Source: Chersky-840 sp963794615
GTDB taxonomy: Bacteria > Actinomycetota > Acidimicrobiia > Acidimicrobiales > UBA8190
Direction: 5' to 3'
Length of the DNA stretch: 64,000 nt
NCBI GenBank assembly: GCA_963794615.1
Contig: CAWCEP010000005.1
Location: 1,196,506-1,260,505 of the forward strand
A program made the translations under genes and the position numbers. This document shows, in pieces, positions 54,136 to 62,959 of the stretch; the first letter of the stretch is position 1, and each line of letters opens with the position of its first letter. A model generated the notes under the pieces. It ran no database searches and was not told the DNA's origin. It was given only the letters and a program-made list of their open reading frames with translations.

Positions 54136-56748
54136 ATGGTGGGCAACGATGTGCTGGGTCTCGATGAGATCGACCGGACGCAGATCGCGATCGTTGGTGG
54201 CAAGGGCGCGCACCTGGGTGAACTGGCGCGGATCGAAGGCATCCGCGTGCCGGCCGGCTTCTGTGTCACGACGGACGGCTTCCGGCGGATCATCGCTGAA
54301 GCACCATCGCTCGACGATCCCCTGGATCGGCTCTCGCGCCTCAACCCGGATGACGGGGAGGCGATCGGCAGGCTCGGCGCAGAGATCCGTCGAACCCTCG
54401 AAGGGATCGCCATACCCGACGATCTGGCCGCGGCGATCACCGCCTCGGTCGCCCGGCTCGGCGAGGAGGCCGCCTACGCGGTCAGATCCAGCGCGACAGC
54501 GGAGGACCTACCGACGGCCTCGTTCGCAGGCCAGCAGGACAGCTACCTGAACGTCGTGGGGCCCTCGGCGATCCTCCAGCACGTCAGCCGGTGCTGGGCC
54601 TCGCTGTTCACCGACCGGGCCGTGACCTACCGGCTGCGGAACGGCTTCGACCACCGGAAGGTGTCCATGGGGGTCGTCGTGCAGCAGATGGTCCTCCCTC
54701 GCTCGGCCGGCGTTCTGTTCACGGCCGACCCCGTCACGTCCAACCGCAAGGTCGTCGTGGTGGAGGCCAGCTTCGGCCTCGCCGAGTCACTGGTGTCGGG
54801 CCGGGTGAACCCGGACGTCTTCACCGTGCGCGACGGCGAGATCATCACCGAGCAGATCGCCACCAAACAGGTTGCCGTCCATGCCTCGCCGTCGGGGGGG
54901 ACTCAGGAAGATGCGATCGACCCGAAGCGCCAGGAAGAACCAAGCCTGACCCACGCGCAGGTCGTGCGACTGGCACAGCTGGGGCGGACGATCGAAGCGC
55001 ACTTCGGCACTCCCCAGGACATCGAATGGTGCCTGGACGACGGTGGGTTCCAGATCGTGCAGAGCCGGCCGATCACCACGCTGTTCCCCATCCCCGATGT
55101 CGGCGACCAGGGGAACCACGTCTTCATCTCCGTCGGCCATGGGCAGATGATGACCGACGCCATGAAACCGCTGGGGATTTCCTTCTGGCAACTCACGACC
55201 CCCCGGTCGATGTACGTGGCCGGTGGGAGGTTGTTCGTGGATGTCGCCCCGGACCTGGGGTCGCCGGCGAGACGCACCGGCCTCCTCGATGTGGTCGGGA
55301 GATCCGATCCGCTCATCGGAGACGCGCTGCAGAGCATCCTCGAACGTGGCGACTTCCTCCCGACGAACCCCGACGAGGGTCCCGGCGTGACGCCGGGCCG
55401 CGCCCACGCCCCGATCGAGACCGATCCGGCCATCGTCGAAGAGCTGATCGGACAGAGCCAGGAATCGATCGCTGCCTTGCAACGCGCTATCCGGACGAAG
55501 TCCGGATCGGCGCTGTTCGACTTCATCCTGGCGGACATCCAGGAACTGAAGCGGATCCTTTTCGATCCCCGGAGCCATCAGGTCTTCATGTCGGCGATGG
55601 AGGCCACGTGGTGGCTCAACGAGCAGTTGCAGACGTGGCTGGGCGAGAAGAACGGCGCCGACACACTCACGCAGTCCGTTCCCCACAACGTCACGTCGGA
55701 GATGGGTCTCGCCCTTCTGGACGTCGCGGACGCGATTCGTCCGCACCCGGAGGTCGTGGCCTTTCTGCAACACGTCGAGGACAAAGGCTTCCTGGACGAT
55801 ATGACTGAGCTTGCCGGCGGAGAAGACGCGCGCGACGCCATCGGGGCGTTCCTCGACAAGTACGGCATGCGCTGCATCGGTGAGATTGACATCACGAGAC
55901 CACGCTGGAGCGAGCGTCCCACCGCGATCGTGCCGATGATCCTCGGCAACATCAAGAACTTCGAGCCCGGGGCCGGTGAACGGCGCTTCGAACAGGGGCG
56001 GCAGGAGGCTCAGACGAAGGAACACGAGGTGCTGGAGCGCTTGCGGGCCTTGCCGGACGGCGAGCAGAAAGCGAGAGAGGTCAAACAAAAGATCGACCGT
56101 GTCCGGACCTTCATCGGGTACCGGGAGTATCCAAAGTACGGCATGGTCAGCCGCTACTTCATTTACAAGCAGGCTCTCCTGGAAGAGGCCGAACGCCTCG
56201 TACAATCTCACGTGCTGCGTGAGCCAGAAGACGTCTTCTACCTCACCTTCGAGGAGGTCCACGACGTCGTGCGCACCAATCACCTCGATGATGAGCTCAT
56301 ACCCGAGCGTAAGGATGCGTTCAGGTCGTATCAAGCGCTGACGCCGCCCCGGGTGCTCACGTCGGATGGCGAGGTGGTCGCCGGGGCCTACCGACGCGAG
56401 GACGTGCCGGCGGAGGCGCTGGTCGGCTTGCCGGTGTCCGCCGGGACCGTCGAGGGGCGGGCTCGCGTCATCCGGGACATAGCGGAGGCCGATCTCGAAC
56501 CGGACGACATCCTGGTCACCGCCTTCACGGACCCCAGCTGGACGCCGGCCTTCGTTGCGATCGCAGGCCTCGTCACGGAGGTGGGGGGCCTCATGACCCA
56601 TGGCGCCGTCATCGCACGGGAATACGGACTGCCCGCCGTGGTGGGCGTGGAGCAGGCCACACGGCTGATCCGGGACGGGCAACGGATCCGAGTCAATGGG
56701 ACGGACGGGTATGTCGAACTCCTGCCCGAGGAGATCCGGAGCCCATGA
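54136..56748 (+). CDS. rph: Rifampicin phosphotransferase
   Basis: Inactivates rifamycins by ATP-dependent phosphorylation of the ansa-chain hydroxyl (C21 in characterised enzymes). 870 residues, the normal RPH length. The ATP-grasp domain (about 1-315) has IVGGKGAHLGELARIEGIRVPAGFC, AVRSSATAEDLPTASFAGQQDSYLN and VLFTADPVTSNRK, read in pieces. The central rifamycin-binding domain has SVGHGQMMTDAMKPLGISFWQL. The C-terminal swivelling domain carries the phosphohistidine at about residue 822 in GGLMTHGAVIAREYGLPAVVG. Motifs follow RPH, not PEP synthase. An RAE lies directly upstream. Resistance to rifampicin is expected. Confidence 0.93.
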   Translation: MVGNDVLGLDEIDRTQIAIVGGKGAHLGELARIEGIRVPAGFCVTTDGFRRIIAEAPSLDDPLDRLSRLNPDDGEAIGRLGAEIRRTLEGIAIPDDLAAAITASVARLGEEAAYAVRSSATAEDLPTASFAGQQDSYLNVVGPSAILQHVSRCWASLFTDRAVTYRLRNGFDHRKVSMGVVVQQMVLPRSAGVLFTADPVTSNRKVVVVEASFGLAESLVSGRVNPDVFTVRDGEIITEQIATKQVAVHASPSGGTQEDAIDPKRQEEPSLTHAQVVRLAQLGRTIEAHFGTPQDIEWCLDDGGFQIVQSRPITTLFPIPDVGDQGNHVFISVGHGQMMTDAMKPLGISFWQLTTPRSMYVAGGRLFVDVAPDLGSPARRTGLLDVVGRSDPLIGDALQSILERGDFLPTNPDEGPGVTPGRAHAPIETDPAIVEELIGQSQESIAALQRAIRTKSGSALFDFILADIQELKRILFDPRSHQVFMSAMEATWWLNEQLQTWLGEKNGADTLTQSVPHNVTSEMGLALLDVADAIRPHPEVVAFLQHVEDKGFLDDMTELAGGEDARDAIGAFLDKYGMRCIGEIDITRPRWSERPTAIVPMILGNIKNFEPGAGERRFEQGRQEAQTKEHEVLERLRALPDGEQKAREVKQKIDRVRTFIGYREYPKYGMVSRYFIYKQALLEEAERLVQSHVLREPEDVFYLTFEEVHDVVRTNHLDDELIPERKDAFRSYQALTPPRVLTSDGEVVAGAYRREDVPAEALVGLPVSAGTVEGRARVIRDIAEADLEPDDILVTAFTDPSWTPAFVAIAGLVTEVGGLMTHGAVIAREYGLPAVVGVEQATRLIRDGQRIRVNGTDGYVELLPEEIRSP

Positions 56749-56766
56749 GGGACGGCGCCTCGATGA

Positions 56767-57096
56767 TCACTCCTGCTCCATGAAGACAGCGACTGTGCCA
56801 CCGGGGTGGCCGGCGGCATCCGTGATCAGTGCGAGGGAGGCAACGAAAGACTGGACCTCGTCCTCGGAAACCTGGACGGGGACTACGAACTGGTCGGAGC
56901 CTCGCGCAGGACTCCCGGTGATCATCGCTTGTCGAAACGCGGCCCAGTGTTGGTCCCGGAAGTACTTCGGGATGATGAAGTCCACGCTCCGGCCGATCAC
57001 GTCTCGTAGCTGATGGCGAAGCATCGTCACGGCCCCACCACTCCAGAACCGCACGATACCGTCCTGATCGAGCACGACTACGGCCCTATCGTCCAT
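56767..57096 (-). CDS. PAS-domain protein
   Basis: A 109-residue protein that is little more than a single PAS domain: VVVLDQDGIVRFWSGGAVTMLRH, then RDVIGRSVDFIIPKYFRDQHWAAF and a closing beta-hairpin. No kinase, HTH or cyclase domain is attached, so it may be a stand-alone sensor or a fragment of a larger regulator. It ends 18 bases from the convergent rph stop. It is the last gene of a minus-strand group with VOC and thioesterase genes. Confidence 0.75.
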   Translation of the reverse strand: MDDRAVVVLDQDGIVRFWSGGAVTMLRHQLRDVIGRSVDFIIPKYFRDQHWAAFRQAMITGSPARGSDQFVVPVQVSEDEVQSFVASLALITDAAGHPGGTVAVFMEQE

Positions 57097-57138
57097 CTTC
57101 CGATCCTGACACGGCGCCTCGTAGTTGGCCGGGGACCC

Positions 57139-57576
57139 TCAGCCGATCTGATCGGCCAGCGCAACGATGATGCCCTCGGGGCCGCGGACGTAGCAGAGCC
57201 GATAGCTGTCCTCGTACTGCTCCAGTCCACCCACGAGTTCCGCACCGTGAGCGTGCAGCCGGGCAATGACGTCTTCGATGTCTTCGACGGCGAACATGAT
57301 GTTCCGTATGCCCAGCGTGTTCGCAGGTGCGTTCGGATCAGCGCCGACCGCCGTCGGTGTATGGAACTTCGTCAACTCAAGTCGGCTGTGGCCGTCCGGA
57401 GTCCGCATCATTGCGATGTCGACCCGGACACCGTCAAGTCCCGAGACACGGTCCACCCACCGTCCCTCCACCGGCATCTCGCCTTCCAGCTCCATACCAA
57501 GTTCGACAAAGAAGGAGATAGCAGCGGCCAGGTCGCCAACAACGACGCCGACGTGGTCCATCCGCTGGATCGTCAT
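57139..57576 (-). CDS. VOC-family (glyoxalase/dioxygenase superfamily) protein
   Basis: A 145-residue protein with two beta-alpha-beta-beta-beta modules. RMDHVGVVVGDLAAAISFFVELGM provides the first metal ligand (His), HSRLELTKFHTP the second (Glu), and VRGPEGIIVALADQIG the last Glu-like position. It could be an isomerase, lyase or resistance-type binding protein. The proximity to rph raises a drug-binding role as a possibility only. The start is ATG 57576, 21 bases after the thioesterase gene. Confidence 0.8.
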   Translation of the reverse strand: MTIQRMDHVGVVVGDLAAAISFFVELGMELEGEMPVEGRWVDRVSGLDGVRVDIAMMRTPDGHSRLELTKFHTPTAVGADPNAPANTLGIRNIMFAVEDIEDVIARLHAHGAELVGGLEQYEDSYRLCYVRGPEGIIVALADQIG

Positions 57577-57597
57577 GTGCTCAATGGTCCGTCGTCG

Positions 57598-58485
57598 TCA
57601 TCGAAGGTCTTTCGGGCGGGTGACTTGGGGTGGACCATCAGGGAAGCTGAAGAACATCATCTGCGTGGCGTAGGCGACGAGGCCGCTCACCGGATCCCAG
57701 AGCTCCATCTCCAGCGACGCGTACCCGTCGCCGGCGTGCCGGGCACGGTTGTGGCCGAGCAGCCAGGGTGACGAGGCCGTCCCGAGGATGTGGACGGTGA
57801 GATCGGCGCTGGGCCCGAACCACGGGGGGAGGCCCGGCCCCATGCGCTCTCCCACCGCCCCCGGCATCGTGTCGCACAGCGCCACCAGGGCCAGGGGATC
57901 CCACTCGCCGGTGTCGGACATCGGTAGCTCATCGAACCGGTACCAGTACACGCGCTCGGACGAGGTGGGCTCCCAGTCGTCCCAGGGGGCGTGGCCGATG
58001 GCGGGCCGTGATTCGACGCGGTCCCAGAACGACGCGGGGGCGAACCCGGTCACACCCTCGGGAAGCGGATCGCGAAACGACGGGCATTCCTCGGGCGGCG
58101 GCACCACGGGGCAGGTGATGTCGGTGAATTCGAACCCGTGGCGTGAACCACCGAAGACCGCCACCGCCGTGTGCCCGCAATCGGCGCCCACGGGGCGCAC
58201 CGTGGCCGTGGCCTGGGACATCGTCCGGCCCCGACGCAGCACCATGACATCGATGGCAACGGGCCCGGGGGGCACCCGGGCGGCGAACACCGTCGTCACG
58301 GAACGCAGGGACTCTCGGGGCACGTCAAGCTCGGCCGCCATGGCCCGCAGCCCCAGGGCGGTGACCACCCCGCCGTGGGGCAGGACGGGCGCATTCCACC
58401 GGTCGCTGATGACGGCGTGGTAACGCGCCGCCTCCCCGGGGTGTCGTTCCACCGTGGTCTCACGTCCGAAGGCCGAGGTGTCCAT
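57598..58485 (-). CDS. Acyl-CoA thioesterase-like double hot-dog protein
   Basis: A 295-residue protein of the TesB/PaaI-like thioesterase superfamily. The first hot-dog shows WNAPVLPHGGVVTALGLRAMAAE and RSVTTVFAARVPPGPVAIDV. The second shows WYRFDELPMSDTGEWDPLALVALCDTMPGAVGERMG and ASLEMELWDPVSGLVAYATQMMFF, read in pieces. Such proteins hydrolyse acyl-CoA esters. ATG 58485 is the conserved start; the frame stays open to 58611 without similarity. It is divergent from the DUF3817 gene. Confidence 0.82.
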   Translation of the reverse strand: MDTSAFGRETTVERHPGEAARYHAVISDRWNAPVLPHGGVVTALGLRAMAAELDVPRESLRSVTTVFAARVPPGPVAIDVMVLRRGRTMSQATATVRPVGADCGHTAVAVFGGSRHGFEFTDITCPVVPPPEECPSFRDPLPEGVTGFAPASFWDRVESRPAIGHAPWDDWEPTSSERVYWYRFDELPMSDTGEWDPLALVALCDTMPGAVGERMGPGLPPWFGPSADLTVHILGTASSPWLLGHNRARHAGDGYASLEMELWDPVSGLVAYATQMMFFSFPDGPPQVTRPKDLR

Positions 58486-58563
58486 GAACCGGTCGATCGT
58501 ACCGGCACGCCGAGACCCCGACCCCGCCCCAGGCGCCGATCCGGGCGCCGGCTCCGACCCCCG

Positions 58564-58569
58564 TAGGAT
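58564..58569 (+). promoter_or_regulatory. Candidate -10 element, leaderless DUF3817 gene
   Basis: TAGGAT ends 7 bases before GTG 58577. Confidence 0.45.
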
Positions 58570-58576
58570 CTGCACC

Positions 58577-58921
58577 GTGGAACCCGCCGTGCTCAAGCGA
58601 TACCGCGTCATGGCCTACACGACCGCCGTCCTCCTGATCGTGCTCGTCTTCGTGGGTGTCCCTCTCCAGGTGGCCGGCCACCCCGGCGTCGCCACCGTCG
58701 TCGGCACCCTCCACGGCTTCCTCTACATCATCTATCTGTTCGTCGCCTTCCAGTTGACCCGGACCATGCACATCCCCCTCTTCCGAACCGTCCTCGTGCT
58801 GATCGCCGGGACGGTGCCCTTCGGGGCGATCATCGCCGAGCGCAGGCTGACGTCGGAATACTCACGACAGGTGCGCCGCGCCGCCAAGGGGAACGCGGGG
58901 ACGGCGCCGCAGGAGGCCTGA
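58577..58921 (+). CDS. DUF3817 integral membrane protein
   Basis: A 114-residue protein with three membrane segments (TAVLLIVLVFVGVPLQV, GTLHGFLYIIYLFVAFQL and VLVLIAGTVPFGAIIAERRL). The HG and FGAIIAER features are characteristic of DUF3817, an actinobacterial family of unknown function. GTG 58577 is supported by TAGGAT 7 bases upstream; the longer ORF from 58454 runs through the divergent promoter region. It is followed after 6 bases by another membrane protein. Confidence 0.82.
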   Translation: MEPAVLKRYRVMAYTTAVLLIVLVFVGVPLQVAGHPGVATVVGTLHGFLYIIYLFVAFQLTRTMHIPLFRTVLVLIAGTVPFGAIIAERRLTSEYSRQVRRAAKGNAGTAPQEA

Positions 58922-58927
58922 GCGGTC

Positions 58928-59368
58928 GTGGCGGGCGGAGCATCACCTCGGCACCGCTTCGACCGACGGCGTTGGTTCTCACGGCGTGCCCTCGTGGCCC
59001 ACGCTGCGCTCATCGTCTGGGTCCCCGGGTGCGCCATCGCCTCCTGGTGGCAGGTGGGGATCGGGCTTTCCGGCGACTCGCTCGGGTGGATCTATTCGGT
59101 GATGTGGCCGTGCTTCGCGCTGTTCGGCATCGTGTTCTGGTGGCACTTCGTCCACGACGATCCCGAGAGCATTGGCCGCCGGGGTCTGCGCCGACTCCAA
59201 CAGGCCGCGGCCGCCGAGAGCGCGGGCCAACCTGATCACATCGAGCCCGACCTTCGCGAGATCGCATTGGCGCGTGCCGAGGCCGAGGATCCCGAATTGG
59301 CGGCGTACAACGCGTATCTGGCCTCGTTGGCCCACGACCCGCGTCCGGGCCCGCGCCGCCACCGCTGA
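58928..59368 (+). CDS. Hypothetical two-segment membrane protein
   Basis: A 146-residue protein with two membrane segments (LVAHAALIVWVPGCAIASWWQ and LGWIYSVMWPCFALFGIVFWW). A cytoplasmic helical tail with many Ala, Glu and Arg follows (LREIALARAEAEDPELAAYNAYLASLA). It pairs with DUF3817 in this genome (6-base gap), suggesting one transcriptional unit. I recognise it as a type common in actinobacteria beside DUF3817, but no function is known. GTG 58928 is the start. Confidence 0.7.
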   Translation: MAGGASPRHRFDRRRWFSRRALVAHAALIVWVPGCAIASWWQVGIGLSGDSLGWIYSVMWPCFALFGIVFWWHFVHDDPESIGRRGLRRLQQAAAAESAGQPDHIEPDLREIALARAEAEDPELAAYNAYLASLAHDPRPGPRRHR

Positions 59369-59381
59369 CCCGAGCCCTCGC

Positions 59382-60071
59382 ATGGCTGATCAGCCGTCGG
59401 CGGGCGCCGCCGGGGGAGACGTCGTGGTCAGGCGCTACCAGGCTCGTGACCGGGATCAGGTTCGTCACATCTGCCATGTGACCGGCTACATGGGTGAGCC
59501 GGCCGCGTGGATGTGGCGGGACGTCGAGAGCTTCGCGGATCTCTTCACGGGCTACTACACCGACGCCGAGCCCGAGTCGGCGCTGGTGGCCGAGCTCGAC
59601 GGCGAGGTGGCGGGGTATCTGCTCGGGTGCGTCGACTCCCGCCACGCCTGGAACCCCGCCACGATCTTCGGGCGGCATTTCCTACGGCGCGGGATCGGGT
59701 TCCGGCCCGGAACGGCCGGCGTGGTGTGGCGCTCCTTCGGTGACGTGGTGGTCGAGGCCCTCCATCGCCGGCTCCCGCCCGTGCCGGTCTACGACGCCCG
59801 GTGGCCCGCTCACCTCCACATCGACCTCCTTCCGTCGATCCGGGGACGAGGCGTGGGAGCCACGTTGATCCGCACCTGGACCGACCACCTCCAGGCTGCC
59901 GGCGTGCCGGGCTGCTATCTCGAGACGCTGGGCGAGAACCACCGGGCCATGGCGTTCTTCGAGGCCATGGGATTTCAGAGGCAGGGCCCGCCCACGTCGG
60001 CCCCGGGGTTGCGGTCTCCTGCCGGCGAGCGCCATACCGTCCAGCGCATGGTGCGCACCTTCGGCCGGTGA
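59382..60071 (+). CDS. GNAT-family N-acetyltransferase
   Basis: A 229-residue acetyl-CoA-dependent acetyltransferase. VVRRYQARDRDQVRHIC forms the N-terminal strand and helix, ALVAELDGEVAGYLLGCVD the central strands, and LHIDLLPSIRGRGVGATLIRTW the acetyl-CoA pyrophosphate loop (RGRGVG). YLETLGENHRAMAFFEAMGF is the C-terminal motif. Substrate is not apparent. ATG 59382 lies 13 bases after the previous gene. It converges on the DUF202 gene. Confidence 0.9.
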   Translation: MADQPSAGAAGGDVVVRRYQARDRDQVRHICHVTGYMGEPAAWMWRDVESFADLFTGYYTDAEPESALVAELDGEVAGYLLGCVDSRHAWNPATIFGRHFLRRGIGFRPGTAGVVWRSFGDVVVEALHRRLPPVPVYDARWPAHLHIDLLPSIRGRGVGATLIRTWTDHLQAAGVPGCYLETLGENHRAMAFFEAMGFQRQGPPTSAPGLRSPAGERHTVQRMVRTFGR

Positions 60072-60096
60072 CGCCGCCGGACCCACCGAGCGCCGG

Positions 60097-60458
60097 TCAG
60101 GGGTTGATGAACAGCACCGCGATCGTGGCCACCATCAGGGCCACCAAGTACACGCTGATGACCACCAACCAGCGCGGACTCACGTGGAGGAACCGGCCGG
60201 CCCGGATGGCCCGTTCCCCCGCCCGCTGACGGAACGCCGAAGCAGACGAGCCCCACGGCGAGGACCCCCCAGCCCGCCCCCAAGATCAAGAACGGCACCT
60301 TGGGGAGATGGGCGATCGGGAACGAGGCGGCCCACGGCCAGCGCCACCCCGATGGCCGCGAACGCCGTACGCCACCACGCCAGCAACGTTCGTTCCTGGG
60401 CCAGGTAGCTGCGGCGAGTGGGATCGCCGAGGTCCCGGTCCGAGTCGATCGGCTCCAC
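60097..60458 (-). CDS. DUF202 (YidH-like) membrane protein (two frameshifts)
   Basis: Small membrane protein of about 119 residues once repaired. DUF202 signature RSYLAQERTLLAWWRTAFAAIGVALAV is followed, after an extra base near 60318-60320, by IAHLPKVPFLILGAGWGVLAVGLVCFG. After a second extra base near 60232-60238 comes RQRAGERAIRAGRFLHVSPRWL and a last membrane segment to the stop at 60097. Three membrane segments result. GTG 60458 is the chosen start. Function is unknown. It lies downstream of the iron-box lipoprotein gene and may share its transcript. Confidence 0.7.
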
Positions 60459-60523
60459 CGACGCATCATGCCCGACCGGACCCGGCCGCACCGGCACCGG
60501 CATCGGCGTGCGAGGCGGCCGCC

Positions 60524-61087
60524 TCAGCCCGTACAGGTCCAGGAGATCGTGCCCGAGATTCCTCCCCGCCAACCCGGCTGGGGACTGTCGTCGTCGCCGG
60601 GCACATGGGTGAAGGTGACGGCGCCCGAACCGTCGGCGTCGACGCGCATCGACGCCGTCGCGTCCGAGCTCGTCAGGTCATAGGACTCCTGTCCCACACC
60701 CAACGCGCCATTCCCCGCCACGAGGACGCTCTGGGGATAGCGGCCCGGGCCGTGATAGCCCCCCTTGCTCGTCCCGACCTGGATCTCCACCCGATTGTTG
60801 ATGGACGGCGGGGTGGGCACGACCCAGGTCCCGGGCCCTGTCGAGGATCGATCACCGTGGGTCGCCGCCTGGCGGCACGATGACGCCTTCTTCGCCGTCA
60901 CCGAGTCGGTGAAGCTCTCCTCGGTGTGGATCTCTCCCGTGACGTTGATCGTGGCGTGGAACACCACGGGACCGACGGCCGCAGAACCCCCGCACGCCGA
61001 AGCCGTGAGACCAAGGAGAACGAAGATCGCCAACGTGCACGCGCCGTGGTCAGCGGTTTGACGCAGCGAGGTCGTCTGGAGCGGCAT
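60524..61087 (-). CDS. Putative lipoprotein behind an iron box
   Basis: A 187-residue protein with a signal peptide ending in lipobox LTASAC (about residue 32), then a Gly-rich linker and a beta-rich mature domain (VVFHATINVTGEIHTEESF, NNRVEIQVGTSKGGYHGPG, ISGTISWTC). One Cys pair could form a disulphide. ATG 61087 has AAGGAGAT upstream. The DtxR/IdeR-type box 53 bases before the start indicates iron-controlled expression, so a role in iron or siderophore handling is plausible but unproven. I do not recognise the family. Confidence 0.75.
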   Translation of the reverse strand: MPLQTTSLRQTADHGACTLAIFVLLGLTASACGGSAAVGPVVFHATINVTGEIHTEESFTDSVTAKKASSCRQAATHGDRSSTGPGTWVVPTPPSINNRVEIQVGTSKGGYHGPGRYPQSVLVAGNGALGVGQESYDLTSSDATASMRVDADGSGAVTFTHVPGDDDSPQPGWRGGISGTISWTCTG

Positions 61088-61139
61088 CGGAGATCTCCTT
61101 CGGTCAGATCGGGCCGCCGCGACCGCTCTCGCGTGCCTC

Positions 61140-61158
61140 TTAGGTAAGGCTAACCTAA
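61140..61158. promoter_or_regulatory. DtxR/IdeR iron box
   Basis: TTAGGTAAGGCTAACCTAA differs at one position (T7 to A) from the consensus TTAGGTTAGGCTAACCTAA. It covers TANNNT -10-like hexamers on both strands (TAGGTT on minus, TAACCT/TAATAT on plus). It sits between the divergent lipoprotein gene (start 61087) and the membrane protein gene (start 61292). Fe(II)-dependent repression of at least the lipoprotein is inferred. Confidence 0.85.
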
Positions 61159-61291
61159 TATTGCTGCTCGGGCCTGGGCAAGCGGCCGGCGATCCGACCG
61201 CGCCCATGGGTCCACGTGACGCCGCTCCCCGACCGGTCGACGGGGGCCGATCTGCCTCAAGACGCCTCGGGGGTCCGCCGATGTCACAACA

Positions 61292-62054
61292 GTGACGGAG
61301 CCGCGCCCAGAACCACCTGCCGGCGGCCCTCTGCGACCTCGACGCGTCTCGACCGACGGTTCCACGCCCCCCGAGCCGGTGGACCAGGTGCTGCAGCGGT
61401 TTCGAGAGCGCGCCGCCGCCCCTCGACCTCCCGCCGCATCCAGCTCGCCACCACAGCGGCCGGAGCCGGTGGCGTCTCCCCCCGTCCCCGACGTTCCTCC
61501 CGACGCGGAGTGGACCTTCCTCCCCGACGCGAGCGTCGCCCCCAGTTGGCCATTTCAGGCCATTGACAACGGAGATGTCGACGAGGGACCGCCCCGACGT
61601 CGCTCCGGCATGGCCAGGCGGCTGGGTGTCGTCATCGCCCTCGGGGCCATCGTCACGGGCACCATGGCGTTGACACACGTGGGTCCCTTCCACGCCGCTC
61701 CCGGTGCCGCGGCGGCGCCGACGACAGCGGCGGGCCCCCCTACCGACATTCGAGGCGTCTGGACCGTCCTCAACGGGTATGCGGGATCGCTCTACGTGGC
61801 GACCCTCGAAGTCACGAGGGAGAACGTCTCCACCGGGGCATTCTCGGGAACCGTCACGTCACCTGTCGGTATCGAAACGATGAGCGGCACCGTCACCGAC
61901 AAGTCGATGACCTTCGTCATCGATCTCGGCAGCGGCACCGAGCAGGGCAGCGCCGCCATCTCACGTGACCAAAGCCAAATTGCGGTTCCAGGGCGTCTTC
62001 TCCAACAAGGCCGGTGGCACGGGGACGATCGTGGCCACCCGAACCGCCGCCTAA
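61292..62054 (+). CDS. Hypothetical single-pass membrane protein (one frameshift)
   Basis: About 253 residues after repair. A Pro/Arg/Ser-rich cytoplasmic N-terminus of 100 residues includes VDQVLQRFRERAAA and is followed by one membrane segment (LGVVIALGAIVTGTMALTHV). The extracellular beta-domain has DIRGVWTVLNGYAGSLYVATLEV and GTVTSPVGIETMSGTVTDKSM. Near 61963 an extra base breaks the frame (AISRD); the sensible continuation KAKLRFQGVFSNKAGGTGTIV ends at TAA 62052-62054. The stop overlaps the convergent dioxygenase by 3 bases. GTG 61292 is the start, 134 bases from the iron box. No family is recognised. Confidence 0.65.
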
Positions 62055-62881
62055 AGGCGCGACACCCCGACCGGCTTCTCCCCCTCGAGGGCGACTCGCA
62101 GCATCTGCCTTCGATCGGTGCCGAAGTCGAGCAGCGCGTAGTGCATCGTGCACCGGTTGTCCCAGAACGCCACGTCCCCCTTCTCCCATCGCCACCGGAC
62201 GAGCCGCTCCGGGGCGACGGCGGCTTCGTGGAGCAACCCCAGCACGATGTCGCTTTCGTGGCGGCGAAGCCCGTCGATCTTGTCGGTGAAGAGCGGGTTC
62301 ACGAAGAGACCGCGTGCCCCGGTCTCGGGATGCGTCCGCACCACGGGGTGGTGGGTGACCGCCAGTGCCGTACGACCGGCCGCCTCGCCCCCGGTGCGGT
62401 CGCGGCCGGCAAAATAGCCGCCCGCCTTGCTGGGCGAGTGGGTGGCGGTCAGCGTGTCCACGAAGCCACGCAACGGCGCCGACAACGACCGGTAGGCGCC
62501 CGTCATGTCAGCCCAGATCGTGTCGCCCCCGACGGGTGGGATCTCGAGCGCATGCAACACCGCTCCGAGCGGTGGCCGCTCCTGGAACGTCAGATCGCTG
62601 TGCCATACGTCGGCGCGTGCGCCTTCGTCGGAGTCGAGCGGCAGCACCTCGGGATGACCCTCCAAGCTGGGCTCGACAGGGTGGGCTTCGGTCGGGGACC
62701 CGAATCGGGAGGCGACCGCAGTCAACGCCGATGCATCGAGTGACTGACCTCTGAACCAGACGACCTTGTGTTCGAGCAACGCCGACCTGATCCCGCTCAC
62801 CGTGCTGTCGTCCATGTCCGGAGCCAGGCGCACTCCCTCGATCACTGCCCCGAGGGCACGGCTCATGGGACGTGCCAGCAC
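62051..62881 (-). CDS. TauD/TfdA-family Fe(II)/2-oxoglutarate dioxygenase
   Basis: A 276-residue alpha-ketoglutarate-dependent oxygenase. Iron ligands are His and Asp of DVWHSDLTFQERP (HxD) and the distal His of CTMHYALLDFG; the 2-oxoglutarate carboxylate Arg is in RRQMLRVALEG. GDTIWADMTGAYRSLSAPL matches the family. Members use taurine, alkyl sulphates or phenoxy acids; specificity cannot be read here. GTG 62881 starts the conserved ALGAVIEGVRL segment with little extension; ATG 62866 is the alternative. Confidence 0.9.
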   Translation of the reverse strand: MLARPMSRALGAVIEGVRLAPDMDDSTVSGIRSALLEHKVVWFRGQSLDASALTAVASRFGSPTEAHPVEPSLEGHPEVLPLDSDEGARADVWHSDLTFQERPPLGAVLHALEIPPVGGDTIWADMTGAYRSLSAPLRGFVDTLTATHSPSKAGGYFAGRDRTGGEAAGRTALAVTHHPVVRTHPETGARGLFVNPLFTDKIDGLRRHESDIVLGLLHEAAVAPERLVRWRWEKGDVAFWDNRCTMHYALLDFGTDRRQMLRVALEGEKPVGVSRL

Positions 62882-62959
62882 GGGCCAAACCTACCAATGA
62901 TGATTGTTCCTTCTTCCTGGGGATCCACCCACACGAAGTAGGTGCTCAATAGCTTCGGC

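Noticed and set aside
54136..56748. Phosphoenolpyruvate synthase
   Set aside because: It has the same ATP-grasp and phosphohistidine domains, but the central domain and overall motifs follow RPH, it lacks the PEP-utilising TIM barrel, and an RAE is upstream.
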